Below are positions 11,801 to 20,875 of a DNA stretch of 64,000 bases, one piece after another. The stretch spans positions 121,729-185,728 of the forward strand of contig JAKUCV010001068.1 of NCBI GenBank assembly GCA_028386065.3, given 5' to 3'. Source of the DNA: Turnera subulata (lineage: Eukaryota > Streptophyta > Magnoliopsida > Malpighiales > Passifloraceae). The notes beneath the pieces are model-generated. The model searched no databases and was not told the DNA's origin. It saw nothing but the letters and a program-made list of their open reading frames with translations. Position 1 is the first letter of the stretch; every line of letters starts with the position of its first letter. A program made the position numbers and the translations under genes.

Positions 11801-12455
11801 GGAAACCTCCCGGGAGCGCTACAACACTAGACCCCCCCTCATCCGCATACAACTGTGAGAAATAGGTGACCTCCATCTGCTGAAGATGAGTCGGATCATA
11901 AACCCAATCACCTTGGTCATTCTTCAGTGCCTCAATCCGATTCTTCTTTCTCCTGACCTTAGTAGTCATATGAAAAAAATGAGTATTACGATCCCCATGT
12001 TGCAACCACTTACATCGTGACTTCTGCATCCAAATCAACTCCTCGCGGACCAAAATTTGCTCATACTCCAGACGGAGGCGAGCCTCCAAATGCCTCAAAT
12101 ACTGGTTAGGCCTCTGATCCAACCGAATTTCCACTCCCTGCAATCATTGTAGCAACCGCCGCTTCTGATAGAAAACATTACCGAAGCATGTCTTATTCCA
12201 AACCTAAACCGCCTCCCTGAAATTAGAGGTGGTTGCACATAAGTCACCACTATACTACCACGACTCACGAACCAGGTTCGAAAATTGAGAATGGGTAAGC
12301 CATGCCGCCTGAAACCGGAAAGGCCGTGCTCCTTCAACCCCCTGACTGTCGGTCACTTCTTTAAGTAATAACGGGCGATGATCATATTTAACCCGAGGAA
12401 GATGGAGTACCGAAGCATCATCAAACCAAGCACACCAATGATCATTAGCTAACAT

Positions 12456-13893
12456 TGTTAGAACTCATGGTTCATTACAGGTTTTGATAATTGACAAACC
12501 AATTCCAGATCATGACAAAGATGAAGGAAAAAGAATGACGCAAAAAGAAATGAAGTCAAACCAATCCTCAAGCAAAAGAAACCACTCAAGAGCAAAGGAT
12601 GAAAGTAAATGAGCACAAGAATTGAAGAGCCAAGAAAGAAAAGTTAGATTCATAAATTGTACAAGGTATAACACTCAACTCTTCTAGGACATTGGCTCAA
12701 AATAAGATAAAATTTGCTCATGCATCACATAAACATATTTCAAACATCAAACTGTTTTTCTGTTCAATAACATCGATGTTATGTTTTAAAACATCGATGT
12801 TCTGCCTTCCAAAAAATTTCCAAAACAGGCAGTAGGCTAATAACATCGATGTTGGAATCCTAAACATCGATGTTCTAGTGACCGTTGCGTTTAAAATTAG
12901 TCATAACATCGATGTTCCCATTTGTAACATCGATGTTCCATAATGGTCAGTTTTAATTTGTTAACATCGATGTTGTGAATTAAACATCGATGTTCTTCAA
13001 GAATCAGTTTTCATCTCATTTTGACAGAAGTAAAATAACATCGATGTTGGCTTTCAAAACATCGATGTTCTTCATATGAAGCTTTAAAGGTTTTTACACA
13101 GAATCAAAATAACATCGATGTTGGGTTTGAGAACATCGATGTTTTAGTTACCGTTAGTCCAATAATTCAAATTTACTGGACAAAACATCGATGTTGAGCA
13201 TTAAAACATCGATGTTATGGCCGTTATTTCTAACAACTTTTAGCACCCACTATGTTTTGTTTAAGATTGTTTTTGGGTGGATTTCAAACGGCTCCATGAC
13301 TTTTCAGAGCTACAAATTAAGCATTTTCAGCTCTGATTCACTACTAATCAACTCTCAACATTCAAGCATTTATCTCATACATTCAAATCAATTTCTATTG
13401 AGCCAATATCCTTTTGAGGATTTGAGAGTTACCTTTTAGAGCTTAATCTTGTATACTCATATCTACTCTTTGAGAGAGTTCTTTGTTTAAGTGATTGAAT
13501 TGTATATTCAAACACCTTAAGGAAGGTTAGTTCCCTTGTTGAGATTCATAGGGAGAGGGTATATCTTCCTGTGTGAGAAGTCTTGAAGTGAGGTATCTTT
13601 AAGCAAGAGTGTTGAGGTTCATGTGACTTGAACTCTCAGGTTTAGGATTCTTGTGACTAGAATTCCTAGGTTGTAACGGTTTGTTAAGCACCCGTAAGCT
13701 TAACGCTAGATAGTGAAATCTTCAAGTGAGACTTGAAGGGCTGGATTAGCCACACTAGTAGAGTGTGTGTGAACCAGGATAAATTGGTTGTGTCCTTCAA
13801 TCTTTCAATTCCGCATTTGATTTCCTGCAAATATTTTCAGTTTTAGGTCTAAAGCTATTCACCCCCCTCTAGCTTAGCCTTTCCGATCTAACA
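12456..13893 (+). mobile_element. Solo LTR inside the LINE endonuclease
   Basis: A 1438-bp insert begins TGTTAGAAC and ends GATCTAACA, and is flanked by the perfect 5-bp duplication AACAT (12451-12455 and 13894-13898). Removing the insert and one AACAT rejoins the LINE reading frame exactly. It has no gag, pol, primer site or internal region, so it is a solo LTR left by LTR-LTR recombination. The plus-strand end CTATTCACCCCCCTCTAGC...ATCTAACA resembles the 3' end of SIRE/Maximus-type copia LTRs, which suggests plus orientation; that is inference. It carries seven pairs of AACATCGATGTT at 12769-13216, about 310-760 bp from its 5' end, where U3 would be. Confidence 0.9.
12769..13216. repeat. 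Array of seven paired AACATCGATGTT palindromes (locus B)
   Basis: Fourteen exact copies of the 12-bp palindrome are arranged as seven pairs starting at 12769, 12842, 12905, 12963, 13037, 13111 and 13184. In six pairs the spacer is 9 bp (centres 21 bp apart); in the pair at 12963 it is 8 bp. Spacer sequences differ between pairs. Pair starts are 73, 63, 58, 74, 74 and 73 bp apart. Only the palindromes are conserved; the DNA between pairs is not an obvious tandem repeat. Confidence 0.95.
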
Positions 13894-14480
13894 AACATTC
13901 GATCAAGTCTCCGCCGAATCATACCCCAAAACCAAGTGAATCTTGGACCTTTAAACCCTAAGTCCGTGAGATTACAATCATTTATCCACTCCATGAACCT
14001 CGCCAAGCGATTAAATTGAACCCCGACACCCCCCTGAGTCTCCTCTGGGAATGCAGTGACATTAAAGTCACCCATGAGTAGCCAAGGGTCCTGCTTTCGT
14101 GCACTGATGGCGCGTAACCTGGGTCATAGCGAACTCTGCCTACTCTCCGAAGGACTAGCATACACTGCAATGAGGAAGAAAGAAGGCTTACCATGCGGTG
14201 ACACCTGCACATGCAGAAGCTGATCACATCACTGCACGACTGACATAGACAAAACATCCGGGCGCCAAAGCACCCATATTCCACCCACAAAACCACGAGC
14301 ATCCTCACGAAACCATCCTTGGAACCCAGTGTGTGAATTACCCTTTCCGCTGTAACCCCACTGATTCGCGGCTCCAAGATAACAGCCAAATGAACTTTAT
14401 GCTGTTGAACTAAATCTCTAAAGGAGCTGGAGAATAACTTGCTTCGAGCTCCTTGACAATTCCAAGATAAATAATTTAAA

Positions 14481-16127
14481 CTATCCATTAAAATGGAGAG
14501 GAAAATCCACCTGCAAACCACCGCTCCCCACCATCGGGGATCCATTAACCTCGGTGCCATCTTTGTTACCTCCCATATAAGCGCCCCCCATGGTTTTAAC
14601 ATCAACAGAGGGCGTAGTACCAGTACCACCCGAGTCCATAAGTGGCGAGTTCGCTTTGCAAAATTGCTTAGGAATACCGGCCTCAATAGGTACGACAGTT
14701 GATGCCGCGGAAACCAAAGGAATATTCACTTTACGCTTCAAACAGATAGGATCAACACTAGTCATGTCATCTTGAATCTCCATAACATCATCCCCAGATT
14801 GCACCCTAATAGAAGTTGACACAGTTTTTGCATGTAAGTGCGTGGACTGAGGGTATGAAAGTGATTGTTGTAACCTAACCAAATCAATACACTCATCACC
14901 TACTTGTTGCTTCTCCTTACCCTTCTCCAAACTCGCTGGTTGTACGCCTCCACTAGATTTTCCTTTAGATTTCGGCCCAGCAGCTTTCTTCCTCGTTACT
15001 TGAGCTCGGGATGCAGATAGAGCTTGAAACACCACAGGAACCACCGGCGGGACAGTCACAGAGGAAGGGCCATCTGGAGCGTCTCGCATAACCTCCTCCA
15101 ATAGTACCGTAGCCGACCCGACATCAAATGGGTTCGCTGCCACAACAGACCCCCCAGCCTTCGCAGCTCCCCGCATTCTAGGATTTCAGGACGGCTTGGA
15201 AACCTTCATCCAAGCTCCAAATTTGGAGCAGCCCTCCTGTCCAATTCCCGCAACCTGAGGCTGTTGGGGAGCAGAATTTGGCACCACAGGGGGTTGCACT
15301 GATCGGTCCTGCTCAGCCGCTTGCAGCATTGATCTAACATTAGTGCATTGGGAGGCCATGTGTCCCACGAATCCACAATGAAAGCAAAAGTCAAGGATAT
15401 CCTCATAACTGACCTTAAACCAACGCCCCTCAATCTCCACACGCCCTAGCAGAGGCTTGGTAAACTCAACCTCAATAGCCAACCTAGCAAACTTAGCCCT
15501 TTCTGCATGAAGGGTGTTAATATCAATCCTTATAGGCTTCCCAATCTGCTTCGCAACAGCACTCAGAATATCTTGGCGATACCACTCCACCAGTAGCTCG
15601 GGAATTTGTACCCACACCACAGTTCTCGTTGGATCCTTAGAGGCATCAAAACACGGTTGCCAAGACTGAACAATCATATATGAACCCTGAATCATCCATG
15701 GGCCCTCAGCAAGCACCCTAGCACAATCTTCCCTTCGCTCAAACCTGACAAGAAAATAATCGTTGCCAAGGTCAATCACCTGGAATCCACCCTGAGGTTT
15801 CCACAGGGACGCGACCTTAGAGCAAATGAATCGATAACTAAATCTCCTGCCAAGGACCTTAGTGATGATAGAGAACACCCACGGACATGCAATATGAGAC
15901 CTGAACCGATCAGAAAACCAAAGGGAAGGCCTGTCACTCCTCATCTCCACGCTAATATCATCATCAGCCAACTGAAAACCATCGTCGGCACGGTAAGGGG
16001 TAACCCCAGACCTCCACTGCAGTAGCTTTTCCTTGAAAGAAGACCTCGGACCGCCCCCAGGGAGAACCCTTGGGCCAGTATCAGGTGGCCGAGAGGTGCC
16101 TCCATAGGTCGCTGAAGCAGTCGCCAT
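14481..16127 (-). pseudogene. LINE ORF1 (DUF4283 / CCHC nucleic-acid-binding protein), one nonsense codon
   Basis: Role: plant LINE ORF1 proteins bind the element RNA to form the retrotransposition particle. The frame starts MATASATYGG at 16127. It contains the DUF4283-type region (around FLVRFERREDCARVLAEGPW and the TVVWVQIPELLVEWY stretch), then a CX2CX4HX4C zinc knuckle (CFHCGFVGHMASQC), then a long Ser/Pro/Val-rich tail. An in-frame TGA at 15186-15188 interrupts it just after the knuckle region (KPS-stop-NPRMRG). The frame then stays open to TAG at 14481-14483. The ORF2 ATG (14486-14488) overlaps the ORF1 end within ATGGATAG. The TGA is most simply a TGG to TGA change. Without it ORF1 would be about 548 residues. 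Confidence 0.85.
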
Positions 16128-16312
16128 GGCGCCGCTCCCGTAGGAGACCTGGCTTGCGAAAAAACCCTAGGACAATCGCCACACAGAGAATCCCAAAAAC
16201 TTAGGAGTCACGCCTAGAAGCCCAAGAGCGACTAAAGGTTTTTTTTTGGTGTGACTTTTCCTTTTCGTTTGCAAAAGGAGCCATTTTTTTATCCTTTTTG
16301 TCCTCTTTACCA

Positions 16313-16325
16313 TTAGTGTTCTAAA
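16313..16325. repeat. LINE target-site duplication, right copy
   Basis: TTAGTGTTCTAAA, identical to 8863-8875; it abuts the LINE 5' end. Confidence 0.9.
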
Positions 16326-16397
16326 TGTTAAATTTAAGCCTATCATTATACAAAATTTTTATTTCCAAATGGTGAATTATTCACTCAGAATTACTCT
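16326..16397. other. Short spacer between LINE and copia element
   Basis: About 70 bp of AT-rich DNA with no feature. It shows that the copia element landed beside the LINE, not in it. Confidence 0.6.
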
Positions 16398-16402
16398 AGT
16401 AG

Positions 16403-16607
16403 AGTTGAATATCAGAATATAGGCTAGGGTTTGGAGTAATCACTTGTGTATAATTAATGTGCAGAATACAGATATAAATACACTTAGTTATATGTTTACA
16501 TATAACTCTAACTCTAACAGACGTAATCTATCTAATACATATACAAGAGGATAATCCTTAGCCTATACAGTAAGATAACCTTTAGCCTTTGAGTATATCT
16601 GCTGATA
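16403..16607 (-). repeat. Copia 3' LTR (left copy)
   Basis: 205 bp, identical by eye to 20666-20870. The polyprotein stop codon (16582-16584) lies inside it, so the ORF runs 26 bp into the LTR. Confidence 0.95.
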
Positions 16608-19600
16608 CTCCCCCACAAGCTGAGGGTAGGGAAACAACCTGAAGCTTGGCTTTTAGGAATTCAAACCGCTGCCGACTAAGTGCTTTTGTAAAAACATCTG
16701 CTATCTGATCTGCACTGGTAAGGAAACGAACTTGGATACTCCCCTGCGCTACCTTTTCCCTGACAAAATGGTAATCAATCTCGATGTGTTTCGTTCGAGC
16801 ATGCAATACGGGATTAGCAGCTAAGTAGGTGGCACCAATGTTGTCACACCATAATATTGGAACTCGGGAAAAGGGAGCACGCAATTCACGTAGTAAAGAA
16901 CACACCCAGGCAAGCTCAGCAGATGCATCTGCCAACGCTTTATATTCCGCCTCGGTTGAGGAACGAGACACCGTTTTTTGCTTTTGTGCACGCCAACAAA
17001 GAAGATTAGGACCAAAGTAGACAGCAAGACCACTGGTGGAGCGGCGATCATCGATAGACCCCGCCCAATCCGCATCTGCAAACGCTTGAAGCACTGGCTT
17101 TGTAACAGCCGTGAGCAGAATACCATGATTAAGCGTATGTTTGACATAACGCAACAGTCGTTTTACTGCTGCCCAGTGTGTTTGTGCCGGTGCATGCATG
17201 AATTGACACAGCTTATTAACTGTAAACGCAATGTCTGGTCTTACTTCAAATAATGGTTTGTCCTCCTTGGTGAGAACTGTCTTAGTGCAAAGTGGAGTCG
17301 ATATCGGTTTGGCATCTTGCATGCCACTCTTCACTAGAAGCTGGTGGGCATATTTTTGCTGTGATAAAAACAAGCCTCGGCTGGTCCTGTGTGCCTCCAT
17401 ACCCAAGAAGTAATTAAGAGAGCCCAAATCACGTAGTGCAAACTGTTTCCCAAGAGTAATAATAAGTTGTTGAATGGCTGTGGTATTATTACCCGTAATG
17501 ATGATATCATCAACATAGATAAGTATATAAATAGAGTTAGCACCTTGATGATAGATGAAGAGTGATGTATCATTCTTAGAAACCTGGAAACCATGCTGCG
17601 TCAAGAATTGAGCTAGACAATCATACCAGGCCCGGGGTGCCTGCCGAAGACCATAGAGTGATCGTTGTAATTTGCAGACGTGATTGGGAAACTGAGAGTC
17701 AACAAAACCTGGTGGTTGTTGCATGAACACATTCTCTGTTAGGGTGCCATGGAGAAAGGCATTATGAACATCAAGTTGCCGAATCGGCCAATGATGTGTT
17801 ACTGCAAGAGACAAGAGGATTCGAATAGTTGCTGGCTTGACTACTGGGCTGAATGTTTCGGCAAAGTCAAGACCCTCCTGTTGATGAAAACCCTTAGCCA
17901 CCAGCCGAGCTTTGTATCGTTCCAGTGAGCCATCAGCCCGAAGTTTGGCTCGAAACACCCATTTGCATCCCACAATATTCATGTTGGGTTGACGGGGAAC
18001 AAGAACCCATGTCTTATTCTGATAGAGAGCCTGCATCTCCTTATGCATGGCCTGTCGCCATTCAGCATATTTATTGGCTTGTGAAAAACTAGTTGGTTCA
18101 GGTAAGATAGTGGTGGCCGAAACAGTGTAAGTAACAAAATCATTTAGTTTACAGGAGGGTTGTGGGTTTTGTCTTGTGCGCATGGGATGGGTGCGAATTG
18201 GAGCAGGAGGAGCAGGGTGTAATGGTGGTTGGGGAGCAGGTGCGGGTGGTTGTGCTGGTGCGGGCTGGTTAAGTGGTGCATCCTCTGCCGGTGGAGCAGG
18301 GACAGCCTCATTTGGGAGAACAACAGGAAAACTAGACCAAGGGAGAGGAGGAGAGGATGGACACGATTGTGGAGGATGCTGAAAAGGAAACACATCCTCA
18401 AGAAAACGAACATGCCTCGCAACATATAAACGTTGACGAACAAAGTCATAGCACTTGTAACCTAGATGCTTCCCACTATAACCTAAGAAAACACAAGGCA
18501 CAGAACGGAAGTCCATTTTATGACGATTGTATGGTCGAAGAAACGGGAAACATAAGCACCCAAAAACCTTAAGAAAAGCATAGTTTGGTGTTTGATGAAA
18601 TAACTGTTCATGAGGAGACTTATGGTGAAGGACACGAGTTGGCAATCGATTAATAAGATGAACTGCGGTAGAAAAGGCATGATGCCAAAAACGTTGTGGA
18701 AGACCGGAATGAGCTAGAAGAGATAACCCAGTTTCAACGATGTGTCGATTACGACGTTCTACCATACCGTTTTGCTCATGGGTATGGGGACAAATCAAAC
18801 GATGAATAATACCTAGACGCTGACAAATAGTGCTCACAGGCCGAAATTCCCCTCCCCAATCGGTTTGTAAACTACGTAGTTTTGTATTAAACTGACGCTC
18901 AACAGTGCGAAGAAATTGATTGAAAATAGAAACAACATCAGATTTTTGAGCGATAGGAAAGAACCAAATAAAGCGAGAATAAACATCCACAAAGATGACG
19001 AAATATCTGTGTCCATCTGAAGATAAAACAGGGGCAGGACCCCATACATCACTGTAAACCAACTCCAATGGTTGCGACACCTTATTGTGACTAAGAGAAA
19101 GATGTAATCGACTCGACTTACCTAATGGACACGACTGACAAGAAACTGGTTTGGACACACCCAAAACAGGTAGTTTATTGTGGTTTAAAACTTGACGAAG
19201 AACAGCATCATGAGGATGGCCTAAACGATGATGCCACACAGAGCTAGACACACGAGTTGAAAGGAATGCTGACGGACGGTTGGAGTGGGTGGAGAGACGA
19301 ACTTGATAGAGGCCATCAATGCTCGGTCCGGAAAGGAGCACCTTCTTGGTAACCTGGTCCTTTGCACAAAAATAGGTAGGGTAAAATTCAAAGAATGCAT
19401 TATTGTCAGTCGCAAACTGTTGAACAGACAAGAGTGGTTTGGTGATTTGAGGAACATGAAAAACACGATTAAGAACAGAATGCGATGGATTAGAAAGTGT
19501 AAGGGAACCAATATGCTGAATGGGGAGGCGCATACCGTTGCCTACTTGCAGCTGATCCGGTCCTTTGTACTCATCAACAGTCCCGAGACTAGCGAGATCA

Positions 19601-20613
19601 GGAGTGACATGGTTAGTGGCCCCACTGTCTGGATACCACATAGTATAACCCTGATAAGGAGATGGTGATACCTGAGTATGATACGATGCATGAGGAGAGG
19701 GAGGCACCGGAACATGAGAAACATAAGCAGCAGGAGGAGCCGAAGGGGCTGAAACCCGGTGATAACACTGTAAAGCAGTGTGATTAGACCCGTTGCAGAT
19801 CTGACAACGAACGAAGGAGGAGCGGTGCTGCTGATATCGCCCTCCACGGCCACGATTAGAGCGACCTCGACCCCTGCCACGGTGTGGCTGTTGACGAGGG
19901 GAAGGATCCGAAACCTCTGGTCGCACAGGAGCAGATTGTGCTTGCACAATATTGCCTTCTGGAGTTGGAACAGAATTGGAGATATCCAGTTTGGCCAAGG
20001 TGTCACCATGTAGAAATTCATGGCTGATGAGAAGACTGTGGAGTTCCTGAAAAGGAACAGGGTCGGGCTTGGCATTCAAGGTTGTCACCAGATCCTTAAA
20101 TTCAGCCTTCAAGCCACGGAAGACATACAGATTAAAATCAAGAGTAGATAACGGTCGCCCTGCAGCAGTAAGACCATCAGAGATGTGCTTTGCACGATAC
20201 AAATAATCAGAAACCGGTTCATCCTTCTGCACCAAACGTTGGAGACAGAGATGAAGCTCCATGATGCGAGTTTGGGAAGGAGAAGCATAGTTGGTAGCAA
20301 GAGTATCCCAGACGGCCTTTGAGGTAGGAAGATCAACAATCAAAGGCATAACAGACTCAGTGACTGAGGAATAAAGAGTACTAACCAACAACTGGTCTTG
20401 CTGCACCCACTTGGTATATGCAGGGTTCACGTTTCCACCTTCCATGGCTGCGGGACACACGGTTGTGCCATCAAGATAACCCCATAGTCCTTGACCTTGA
20501 AGAAAGGCCCGGACTTGTGCTCGCCAAATCAAGTAATTAGTGTTGGTGAGCTTGATGGATATATAATGAGTGGCGTTGGGAATCTGGCTGGCAGCAGCAG
20601 GAACGGCAGCCAT
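16582..20613 (-). CDS. Copia gag-pol polyprotein, 1343 codons, uninterrupted
   Basis: Role: makes the coat, protease, integrase and reverse transcriptase/RNase H of the element. The start chosen is ATG at 20611-20613 (MAAVPAAASQ); an upstream in-frame ATG lies within the LTR and would add 31 implausible hydrophobic residues. Order: UBN2-type gag; CX2CX4HX4C knuckle at about residues 270-283 (CQICNGSNHTALQC); protease DSGATNH near 330; integrase HHCC zinc region (WHHRLGHP...CQSCPLGK) and DDE core (LQTDWGGEF); RT with YVDDIIITGN; RNase H with DADWAGSIDDRRSTSG and STEAEYKAL. Oddity: between KEDKPLFE and VRPDIAFTVNK the usual block with YRSLVGALQYLT is missing, about 15-17 residues, without frame loss. 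Otherwise all catalytic motifs are present. Confidence 0.95.
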   Translation of the reverse strand: MAAVPAAASQIPNATHYISIKLTNTNYLIWRAQVRAFLQGQGLWGYLDGTTVCPAAMEGGNVNPAYTKWVQQDQLLVSTLYSSVTESVMPLIVDLPTSKAVWDTLATNYASPSQTRIMELHLCLQRLVQKDEPVSDYLYRAKHISDGLTAAGRPLSTLDFNLYVFRGLKAEFKDLVTTLNAKPDPVPFQELHSLLISHEFLHGDTLAKLDISNSVPTPEGNIVQAQSAPVRPEVSDPSPRQQPHRGRGRGRSNRGRGGRYQQHRSSFVRCQICNGSNHTALQCYHRVSAPSAPPAAYVSHVPVPPSPHASYHTQVSPSPYQGYTMWYPDSGATNHVTPDLASLGTVDEYKGPDQLQVGNGMRLPIQHIGSLTLSNPSHSVLNRVFHVPQITKPLLSVQQFATDNNAFFEFYPTYFCAKDQVTKKVLLSGPSIDGLYQVRLSTHSNRPSAFLSTRVSSSVWHHRLGHPHDAVLRQVLNHNKLPVLGVSKPVSCQSCPLGKSSRLHLSLSHNKVSQPLELVYSDVWGPAPVLSSDGHRYFVIFVDVYSRFIWFFPIAQKSDVVSIFNQFLRTVERQFNTKLRSLQTDWGGEFRPVSTICQRLGIIHRLICPHTHEQNGMVERRNRHIVETGLSLLAHSGLPQRFWHHAFSTAVHLINRLPTRVLHHKSPHEQLFHQTPNYAFLKVFGCLCFPFLRPYNRHKMDFRSVPCVFLGYSGKHLGYKCYDFVRQRLYVARHVRFLEDVFPFQHPPQSCPSSPPLPWSSFPVVLPNEAVPAPPAEDAPLNQPAPAQPPAPAPQPPLHPAPPAPIRTHPMRTRQNPQPSCKLNDFVTYTVSATTILPEPTSFSQANKYAEWRQAMHKEMQALYQNKTWVLVPRQPNMNIVGCKWVFRAKLRADGSLERYKARLVAKGFHQQEGLDFAETFSPVVKPATIRILLSLAVTHHWPIRQLDVHNAFLHGTLTENVFMQQPPGFVDSQFPNHVCKLQRSLYGLRQAPRAWYDCLAQFLTQHGFQVSKNDTSLFIYHQGANSIYILIYVDDIIITGNNTTAIQQLIITLGKQFALRDLGSLNYFLGMEAHRTSRGLFLSQQKYAHQLLVKSGMQDAKPISTPLCTKTVLTKEDKPLFEVRPDIAFTVNKLCQFMHAPAQTHWAAVKRLLRYVKHTLNHGILLTAVTKPVLQAFADADWAGSIDDRRSTSGLAVYFGPNLLCWRAQKQKTVSRSSTEAEYKALADASAELAWVCSLLRELRAPFSRVPILWCDNIGATYLAANPVLHARTKHIEIDYHFVREKVAQGSIQVRFLTSADQIADVFTKALSRQRFEFLKAKLQVVSLPSACGGVSADILKG

Positions 20614-20653
20614 GGTGAAAAAGAAAAGAAAAAAAAAAATTTGGGAGATCGAT

Positions 20654-20665
20654 GCTCCGCTACCA
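20654..20665 (-). other. Copia primer-binding site
   Basis: The minus strand reads TGGTAGCGGAGC directly after the 5' LTR. It differs from the initiator-Met site common in copia elements (TGGTATCAGAGC). Confidence 0.75.
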
Positions 20666-20870
20666 AGTTGAATATCAGAATATAGGCTAGGGTTTGGAGT
20701 AATCACTTGTGTATAATTAATGTGCAGAATACAGATATAAATACACTTAGTTATATGTTTACATATAACTCTAACTCTAACAGACGTAATCTATCTAATA
20801 CATATACAAGAGGATAATCCTTAGCCTATACAGTAAGATAACCTTTAGCCTTTGAGTATATCTGCTGATA
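20666..20870 (-). repeat. Copia 5' LTR (right copy)
   Basis: 205 bp. The minus strand contains TATTTATATC, a TATA-like promoter candidate. Confidence 0.95.
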
Positions 20871-20875
20871 AGTAG

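Larger units (their letters stand above)
8921..14488 (-). pseudogene. LINE ORF2 (endonuclease, reverse transcriptase, RNase H), broken
   Basis: Role: ORF2 nicks target DNA and reverse-transcribes the element RNA. It starts MDSLNYLSWNCQGA at 14488, the usual start of an apurinic-type endonuclease; the GDFNVT motif lies near 14065. The solo LTR falls between the codons for RRRLDRM and LANDHW, and removing it restores that frame across the junction. The RT region (12143-10758) has GPDGLHALFYQ, SLCNVAYKIITK, KIDLEKAYD and the FADD catalytic box. A zinc-binding region (HCWLVLHERLLTNFERH, then CPRC...HALRDC) and a C-terminal RNase H (KINTDGA, GVGGILRDS, ELESDS) follow to the stop at 8921. Lesions: at least one frameshift plus a nonsense codon in the endonuclease (about 14100-14330), further breaks near 10800 and 10540 and around 10000, and the LTR insertion. 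Confidence 0.9.
8876..16312 (-). mobile_element. Full-length L1-type LINE, split by a solo LTR
   Basis: Seen: a perfect 13-bp direct repeat TTAGTGTTCTAAA at 8863-8875 and 16313-16325 brackets the element. Next to the left copy is a short T run (8878-8885), the minus-strand poly(A) tail. ORF1 and ORF2 lie in order on the minus strand, after a 5' UTR of about 185 bp. Without the 1438-bp solo LTR and its extra AACAT, the element is about 6.0 kb, a normal size for plant L1 elements. A long target duplication plus an A tail is the signature of target-primed reverse transcription. The full 5' end is kept, but both ORFs are damaged, so the copy should be dead. Confidence 0.95.
16403..20870 (-). mobile_element. 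Young Ty1/copia retrotransposon (Ale-like)
   Basis: A complete 4468-bp element has two 205-bp LTRs (16403-16607 and 20666-20870) in which I find no difference by eye. It is flanked by the 5-bp duplication AGTAG (16398-16402 and 20871-20875). The primer site TGGTAGCGGAGC (20654-20665) touches the 5' LTR. The polypurine tract TGTGGGGGAG touches the 3' LTR. One long ORF fills the interior. Short LTRs, one ORF and the N-terminal gag sequence (YISIKLTNTNYLIWRAQV) suggest the Ale/Retrofit lineage. Identical LTRs imply very recent insertion. Oddities: the LTR ends defined by the duplication are not TG...CA, and the RT region has an apparent in-frame deletion. Confidence 0.95.
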
